Shown here: positions 42,501 through 51,600 of the stretch, one piece after another
Numbering within the stretch: position 1 is the stretch's first letter
Layout: each line of letters opens with the position of its first letter
Source: Arbacia lixula
Taxonomy: Eukaryota > Echinodermata > Echinoidea > Arbacioida > Arbaciidae
Length of the DNA: 64,000 nucleotides
Direction: 5' to 3'
NCBI GenBank assembly: GCA_963669155.1
Contig: OZ022576.1
Location: 30,573,335-30,637,334 of the forward strand
Translations under genes and position numbers: made by a program
The notes under the pieces: generated by a model
What the model was told of the DNA's origin: nothing
The model's database searches: none
What the model saw: the letters and a program-made list of their open reading frames with translations, nothing else

Positions 42501-45500
42501 ACAACCCTTTGGCTGCTGAACTCACCCGGGTAGACCCTGAAGTAGCCCGTCTTGCTGCCGAAGTACTGCCACGTGAGGGTCGGGTCGTGCTGATAGTTCT
42601 CCAGGAATGTCTGGTCCAGGATCTCCGTCGCCTCGATGCTATTCAGCAGCTCTTGGGCTGCAATGCAATTTCAATTCAATTTGAAAGATTTATTTTCCTC
42701 CTTCATAATCATATTTTCCTTACAATGAAAACAAACTTGTAATTTTATAATCATAAAATGAAATACTCCAATAGCGTTTATAACAATAGGTCAATTTTTC
42801 AATAATATGAAAGTCTTTCAATTGAAAGTATATAGAAAACTGACATGACGAAAGCAGCGAGCAGCTTAAAAGCAAAAGCTTGTGGAAGATATGCCGAAAT
42901 CGCAGGCAAGATCCAAGAGTGCGTTTGATTGTGGATGTGGGCCGCACGATTATTATTACGTCACTGGCTTCTTGGACATCATCATTCAAATTACATCAAT
43001 ATAAGATCACTTTTACATATTTGATTAACTTGATTTCTTATAAGGAGAAGGAGTGATCATCATTGCTCCAGAGAAGTTCCATGGTTGAGTACAGATGGGT
43101 CCCTAGTGAAATTCATATGGACCTTAGGAAATCGCGGGTACACCTGAAAATTTGACAATAATTGGGTGGTAATCTCAGTGTCGGGCTGTTAAAAAGAACA
43201 ATCGAGCCAATGTTTAATTATGGTCCACGTATACTAAACCAAATAGATGAAACATAAACTAATCGTGCGTCATTACAAAATAAGGACTTTCCACAAACTT
43301 TAAGGTGTCTACAACTTTTTGGTTTGATCATGTTTTGAGATGGATTAGGAAGGATTAATATCCATATAATCCATTCCATAGAGTGATACAGCAAAACAAA
43401 AAGAAAGAAACAAAATCGACCAAATTGAGGTGTCCATTTTGGGCTCAACGGGAAAACCGCTTGTACTTAATTGTATGGTAGTGGTAACACACCCTGGTTG
43501 TAGACATTAGTGGGGACCTGGACGGTGGAAATGGACGTGTTGACGGGGATGTCGTTGAAGTGGGTGTCGGGCGTGACGCTGAGTTCCTTGCGGATGCTGG
43601 CATCAGGGTCCGGGTCCTCTTCGGGCTCTGAGTTGACCAAGACTCCGTTGTAGTACGAGTACTGCGCGGGTTGGAGGGAAATAGAAGCACGTGGAATGGT
43701 TAAGAAAGGTTCCATCTCTGCGTACCTCATTTAATTTTTTGACAAATCATACATACATATCGCATAGAGCAGCAGTTTCTCTGACGTTCAAAGGGTTAAT
43801 AGAAATAACGCATAACGGCATAACGGCATAACGGCATAACGGCATAACGCATAACGGCATAAGACGGTGACAATCCTGACATGAGTTTTTTTCTAAATTC
43901 TAAAATCCCTGAATTGAAAATTGATTTTGATCCTAATGATATTCCAAATAATCCTACCTCAAATTATAATTTGGAAAAGGTGGTCACGTCACTATCTCAT
44001 TCAGACCCAAACCAATTGTTTCTCTCACATTTCAACATCAGGAGCCTAAGCAAAAATTTTGATCAACTTCTTTTATTTGCAGACGAATTGAAATTTACAT
44101 ACAGTGTCATAGGTCTTAGCGAAACATGGCTAAAAGACACATCACCTTCTTCTCTATTTAATATTAATCGTTTTCATTTGATAACAAACAACCGAGTTGG
44201 TAAGAAAGGTGGCGGAGTTGGTTTTTATATTACAGAGAACTTGAATTATCAGCTTGTAAAAGAATGTTGTTTTATGTCTGATGTTATTGAAAGTATTTTC
44301 ATCGAGGTAAACACTCCAAACAAAGGTAAAATTATTGTTGGGGAAATATACAGACCTCCCACTTCCAATCCTATTGAGTTTATTGAAGTTCTACACGGGA
44401 TCCTTTCCAGAAACTGTCTAAATAACAAAACATGCTTCATCATGGGCGATTTTAATTTAGATTTGTTAAATTGTAATAATAATCATAATTGTCAAGAGTT
44501 CCTTAATTTAATGCTGTCCAAATCTTTCATCCCGCTTATAAAGAAACCCACTCGAATATCTGATACGTCGTCCACTTTAATTGATAATATTTTTGTAAAC
44601 AACCTGTTCTCTGATGTTAAACCCGGTATAATAGTCTCAGATATAACCGATCATTTTCCGATCTATGTACTTATTTCAAATATCCAACCAATGACCTCTA
44701 ACTGTCCCCGCAACCCCGGTTTTCGTATAATGTCTGAGTCGAACCTTAATAGACTTAAGGAGAGCTTGAGAACTGTCGACTGGTCCATTGTTTAGAATAA
44801 AAATGACGTTGATTCTGCTTACGAAAAATTTCGTGATATTTTAATAACCCATCTCAACACGATCATGCCATTACAAAGACCATCTCGTTCAAATTATAAA
44901 AAAATACCTCGAAAACCGTGGATTTCGAAATCACTCCTCAGGTCTATTAATAAAAAAAACAGACTCTTTCATAAATACAGAAAATATCCCAATGCTACTA
45001 ATAAATCTCGATATTCTCGTTACCGCAATGTTTTATCAGCCTCACTCCGTTTAGCTAAACAAATGTATTTTGCAAAGCAATTTGATAACTGCAAATATGA
45101 TGTTAAGAGTACGTGGAAGGTGATTAACCAAGCGCTGAAATCCAACACCGTAAACAATCCACCTAACGTTATAGAAAAAGACGGTATCCATACAGATAAC
45201 CCTTGTGAAATAGCTGGCGCTTTCAATGATTTTTTTGTCAATATTGGGCCTAATCTTGCCGAAAAAATCCCTGTTACTGATAAAGAGTTTCATTCATTTT
45301 TAGGAGAACGTAACACGCAATCTTTCTTTTTTGTACCAATTGTTGAGGATGAGGTAAAAACAATTGTCTCTGATTTGAAAAACAAAAAAAGTCCTGGTTA
45401 CGATGGAATCACAAATCTTCTCTTAAAAAGCATAATTCAAGAAATTAATTCTCCTTTAACATATATTTTTAACCAATCTTTATCAAGTGGGAAAGTTCCA

Positions 45501-47852
45501 GACAAGATGAAAATTGCAAGAGTTGTCCCCATTTTTAAAAAAGGTCAAAAAGATTTCGTAAATAATTATCGTCCTATCTCCCTTTTAACATCATTTTCTA
45601 AAATTCTTGAAAGACTTGTTTACAAACGCACTCTTAGGTTTCTTTTGAATTGCCAGGTTTTCACTAACTCCCAGTTTGGTTTCAGAGAAAAACATAGTAC
45701 TACCCATGCATTACTCAGTTTTATTGACAAGGTAGCCCATGCTATAGATGATGCTTCTCATACCATTGGTGTTTTCCTTGATTTTTCGAAGGCATTCGAC
45801 ACGATAGACCATGAAATTTTACTTTACAAATTAAGTCAGTATGGAATCCGTGGGGGGGGGGGGGGGCTCTTGAATGGTTTAGGGATTATCTAAAGAATAG
45901 GAAACAGTACGTTAGCATCAATAGTCATGACTCTCAACTAAAATTGATTTCGTGTGGTGTCCCCCAAGGTTCCGTGTTGGGCCCACTTTTATTTATTTTA
46001 TATATTAATGACATTCAAAAATCTTCTCAGGTACTCTCTTTCATTTGTTTTGCCGACGACACAAATTTATTTTTTTCACATAACAATCCCATCTTACTCG
46101 CTGATACAATGAATAATGAATTACGACTAGTCCAGACTTGGATCCACGCAAACAAATTATCTCTTAATATTGAAAAAACCAACTACATGATCTTTAGTAA
46201 TTCTTTGAATGCCCTCCCCGCTCCTCTTAAAATTAGCGACGCCTATCTTCAACAGGTCGATAGTACTAAATTTTTAGGCTTACATATTGATAATGACTTA
46301 TCTTGGAAAACCCACATTAATTATCTTAGTAAAATTTTGTCCAGAAACACCGGAATTCTCAATAAACTCAAACACTTTTTTCCTAGCCGCATTTTACAAA
46401 ACATATTCTCAACTTTAATTTCGCCATATCTTAACTATGGGATTCTTGCATGGGGGAATGCTTCAAAATTTTTACTGGACTCTCTTTTTCTTATTCAAAA
46501 ACGTGCTATTAGAATTGTAAATAACGCTGGCTATTTGTCCCACACAAATGACCTTTTTGCAAGCAATAAAATCTTGAAAATAATAGACTTATTTTACTAC
46601 AATGTCGGTATATTTATGTTCAAATTTTCGAACGGGGAACTTCCAGATGTTTTCTCGCACATGTTTACAAGAAACGATGCTATTCATAATTATCCAACTC
46701 GACAGCGCGACGCTTTTCACCTTCCACGTACTCGAACAATTTTTGCAAAGAAAACAATCATGTTTACAGGGCCAATGTTTTGGAATAACCTTCCCCACGA
46801 ACTTACTCGCTGCATAAAAATATCTTCATTCAAGTGCAATTTAAAGAAACATTTGTTATGTTCATATACCACGCAATAATTTCTTTTAGCCTTTACTCTT
46901 TTTTTTTCACCACTCACGCTCCGACAGGGACGCTGCCCGGCACCTTGGTCCGAGCAACCTGCCGAGCTCTTGGAAAAAACAAACAAACTGATACTCTTTA
47001 GAATTACTAGCCAATTTCCTTGAGCTTGGCGGGTGCTCGGCCACGTGGCATGGTTAGGCGTCCTTGCCGGAATGTACATGTAATGTGATTTGCATATATT
47101 ATAATGAATCCATCTTATGAATGATGTCTTCGTATACATATTTATACTTATCCATACATATTCAATACTGAGTCAACAGTCGAATTGCCTTCGTAGAAGT
47201 TTGAGCACTATCGTATTTCATCCTGACTTCTCCTGATTTGTTTGGTTTTGTTTGTCTATTCCTCGCTCGCACACTTTTCTGTTGTATTGCTGGATTAATC
47301 GTATGCCTTTTGATTTTTGTTCTCGATTTGTTTTCATGTTGTTTCTTGAGTTGTTTATGATTTCTTTTGTTCATTTCTTTGGTCAATTTGTTTATCCGTA
47401 CTCCGAAATGTTCTCTTAATCCACAATATTTTGGGGTCTATACGATTTACAAGCTTGCTTTAAATAGGCCCCATTCATATTTCTTTACCTATATCCACTG
47501 TATGTTTGATATTGACCATTATGTAATATTTTGCATCATTATACTAGTTTTGTTTATGTCAAAGACTGACTATGCTGATGTATTATTGCTTTTATTTTAC
47601 ATGTATTGAACAGAAATATGAATAAAATTGAAATTGAAATATGAAAGTAACACATATTTATCGTATCGGAGAAGGGCCATTATTATTTTATCATATTATT
47701 ATATTTCATTACAATGACTATTATCCAAGAAGTAAACAAAATAAATAGCTTGAACAATTGAAACAAACCACAATATCAGAACGGAAATATGTATTTGTTT
47801 GTATAAGTTACAGTGGATTCAACTTATTTGCCCCCCTTACCCCCCCCCCCTT

Positions 47853-47892
<40 letters not shown>

Positions 47893-48599
47893 CCTCTCTC
47901 CTGCATTTTGAATTAAAGTAGCATGATTCCTGTTTCCACACATACATTCACAAGCACACATACACGCACAATATACATGATACACAGACACATGCACACA
48001 CGCACGCACACACGTATATATACATAATTATGTATATATGACTCACATACATCATTGTGTTTTATAATTCTTTTTTCATAACAATTTTCGCATGAACAAG
48101 TACATTCGATACTCGCTATACGTTATACAATGTGAAAAGATAATAACGCAGTAAAATCACAACACATTTGATTTAATACACCCATCATATCCAGACAGCA
48201 TATCGTAATTGTCTACATCCCTCTGCTTAATATGCGGCACAGGTATAGGCTAACGTGATTGGATAGTTTGGCCACCAGAAATATGACGCTACACGATTTG
48301 ATAGCTGTAGTATTTGATGCCATAGTACACTGACATATCCTTGTAAATACCCCCCCCCCCCATACACACACACCCACCCACCGACACACACACACACATC
48401 GTGTCTCCCTCCTGTTTCTCTTACATATTTGATTAAGCGTAGTAATTTGTGTAAAATAATTACTCTCTAAGCCCATCATGGTTGAAAGTGATTCAATGAA
48501 AATATTATGATGGTGCGTGGATTTAATACTCTTAATTTGTCGCTGTCATAGATACACCCCCATATCTCCCCCGCCTCTCTCTCTCTCTCTCTCCCTCTC

Positions 48600-48646
<47 letters not shown>

Positions 48647-51600
48647 GTATCTTACTCACTCTCTCCCTTCCTATCCATCTCTCTTTGTGCCTCTCTTCTC
48701 TTTTCCTCTCCCCCCCCCCCTCTGTCTTCGTCTCTCTCTATATCTCGCTCTTCTCTGTCGCTATCTCTCTATTTAATTACATGTATATATATCACCCCCC
48801 CCCCCTCTTTCCCTCTCCGGTTTTTCTTAATTACCCTTTCTTGTTTTCCCCCCTTTCTCGTTGTCTTCGCATGCCCTTGAATGCATGATTCATCTCCTTT
48901 GCTAATGCCGGATTAGTTACTCCGATCCATGTCCAGCCCGCCGCTATACGACTGTGCATAATCAATTCGGTGAACATGACTGAAATACCGGTAACGGTAC
49001 CCGTGCCAAATGGACTTCATAATCATATACGCACACGAAAATGTTCGTGAGAACAATAATGAGCAGTGTTTAAAAACATATAGCTAAAGGCCCTTTTACA
49101 CTTTACACGGATCGCATCACGGATCATCCCGGCCGTCGCTCCGGGATCATCCGTGTTATCTCCGGTATAACCGTGTATACACCGGGGAGGCATCCGGCGT
49201 GATTCTTGGCGTACCGGCATATCCGGGGAAAAAATAACCTTGCTTAATTTTTCATCCCGGAGTTCACGGATGAAAACAATCCGTCCTCTTCCCTGTAGGC
49301 ACCGTATACCTCCGTGTAGCCGCCGAATGCATTCGGGACAGTCTGTGTAGACACCGGATGTCCGTATTAACACCGGTTTCATCCGGGTTTCAAATTCCGT
49401 ATATTTTGCCTAAATACTTCTTGATCCGTAGTAAGTTGTGCAACACACAACAGGCCGGTGTGATGGTGCTGACTCTCTCTGGGCTTTGAGGTATTGTGGT
49501 GAGAAGGCACCTGAACCTTGACGCTAGTAGTCCAAGGTATTCTCGACAACCCTTTGGGCGCGCGAAAGTCTGTAATTGAACATTGTGTCTTCAACTGACA
49601 TGTCTCTAAGGCAAAGGCGTCATCGCCAACGATGGGTCGGTCATCGTGCGGCAGGGAATCAGGATCTTGGAGTCCAATCGTTCCAGCTTCGAGAGCTTCC
49701 TTCAAAATAGTCTCACTAAATGCATGAAATACTCCTGCATCTGGGCCTGCGCCGCTGGAACCGATGCCAACGTAGAAAAACTTGTACTCTGCAACCACTA
49801 ATGCCACCAGAACGATCGAGTGAAATCCTTTATAATTAAAGTACATGCTGCACTGATCCTGCATTCCTGGAAGATCTGATCGACACATGTTTTCGATCAA
49901 TTGCCCCAAAGCAATGAGGAAAGTTACATTTTGCTTTGAATCCTTCAGACACTCTTTTCCAGGCTTCCGCAGTGACGGGGCAGACCACTACTCGCTGAAA
50001 ATTTACCTATGATAGCTTGACAAACTTCAGTGATGAAAATTGAGATGGTACTGTGAGATGCCCTGAAGCAAAACTGTAGAGACTTGTAGCTACTGCCTGT
50101 TGCCAAGTAGCGCAGGGTTATAGCTAGTTTTAACCCTGGCTCAAGGGCCTTCCTGAAAATGTATGGTCTTTTCAATCTTTGGGCCAACTCTAGTAAGGAT
50201 TTCATGGAATGTGTCAGGGTTTATCCCCATAAAGTTCTTGATATTATCCACATCTTCACCCATCAGTTCAGCCATCAACTTCTCATACTGTCCGTAGAGT
50301 GGTCGTCTGAGAAGTCACGATTTTACCCGCTCACTCCGTTTTCTTGCAGTTTTCTGGTTTTTGTTTATGCCATGCTGTTGCTGCAAAAAAGAGCTTCTGC
50401 TACAACCATGACAACAAGGAGTTTTACCTTTATGGTGTCCACAAACAGGAGCATATGCTGTAGATTTTCAGACGTGCTTGTCATACTTAACTCTGAAGAC
50501 ATGTCTTCGCCCGAGAAGGTAAATGATCAAATGAGCGCCTACAAGCTCAATTCACCCGTCAACATTCCGGAGATATCCCAATAGACAACGTACAGCTCCG
50601 TGTAAGGACCGTAAAAGTACCCAGTAGCCTCCATGCTCTTCCTTGGAATCCGTGTTAGCTCCGTATGCGTTTCCGGCGTGGTCCGCGTTGCTACCGTGTC
50701 TGTCCGTGGAGACTCCGTACGTGCCTGTTCGGAACGTATCCACACCCGGCACCGAGAAGAAATCGTGGTGTCGCACGCCGGAACACCTCGGATTAAGATC
50801 CGGGATGATCCGTGATGCGATCCGTGAAAGTGTAAAAGGGCTTAAGTTGACCATAGCTCAAGCCACAACAGCAATGCATTTGCGCTAGCCTTACGGTGTA
50901 TGTAAACTAATGCAAGAAGCGAGCTTGATAAATGTATTATTTCAGGATAGGGCCTATATAAGGTGAAAGATGTTTGCTTACATAATTCTAAACGCTACGT
51001 TTCGTTATTTCGTAGTTCATGTACGAGCTCGTTCTCTGTTAAAACCGCGCGTAGTGTATCATGCGAACACTAGCTTTGTGTGCGCTTCTTGAATGTAGCG
51101 GGCGAATGACTCAAGTAAGTTTGAAAAAAATCACTCAGACGTATCAAATATTCGTCATTAAATCACGGAGTGTTATCAATCAGATAAGAGACGTGGCGAA
51201 TTTTAATTGCAGTTTCAGAGTCGTTATGCATTCCGCGTCTCTTTATCGTGTGCATTATAAAAGAGAGAAGAATGGCACGATATTTATAGCCGCAAATCAG
51301 ACTGTTGCTGTTACCTGTTGCCTGTGGGCGAAAGGTACTGCATTGATTGCTGAGAGGAGATTGCGGTACAGCCAATTTCATAGTTGTATTATATTTCCGA
51401 AAAGAGCACATTGTGGTCGTAACAATTAATTTCTAGTCGTGCCGGCAGGTTGAGCCGGCAACTGGGTTTTCAACTGGGTTCCACGTAAAACAAATGCTTC
51501 AATGTACATTTTAAATGAATCAACACATACTGGGTATGTATATGGGTATTACATGGGTTGATTAAAGACAAGAAGCGCAACAATAATCGCATCAGTATGC

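Larger units (their letters stand above)
38051..42525 (-). other. A3-A4 intron, 4.5 kb, no exon seen
   Basis: It contains a LINE-like AATAAAGATTGAATTGAATTGA tail (about 38255-38322, plus strand), a 0.7-kb purine tract, a pair of direct repeats (39702-39796 and 40398-40497), MITE D copy 2 and foldback A copy 3. A 153-codon minus-strand open frame at 40881-41342 has no recognisable similarity and partly overlaps MITE D. Confidence 0.6.
43803..47640 (+). mobile_element. Nearly full-length CR1/L2-like LINE, antisense to the host gene
   Basis: About 3.8 kb inserted in the A1-A2 intron. It has an endonuclease-reverse transcriptase ORF, a 3' untranslated part of about 0.75 kb and an end AATAAAATTGAAATTGAAAT, a short tandem tail as in CR1/L2/Rex-type elements. 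Clade is inferred from motif style; no ORF1 is seen. Target-site duplication was not identified. Confidence 0.88.

Noticed and set aside
50159..50584. A 141-codon plus-strand open frame inside the Harbinger element
   Set aside because: It is the antisense of the transposase N-terminal part, where the minus strand carries [18 protein letters not shown].
51061..51115. A plus-strand start with a hydrophobic-looking N-terminus followed by GTAAGT
   Set aside because: It is on the opposite strand within the A1-A2 intron, has no downstream exon that I could identify, and is likely chance.
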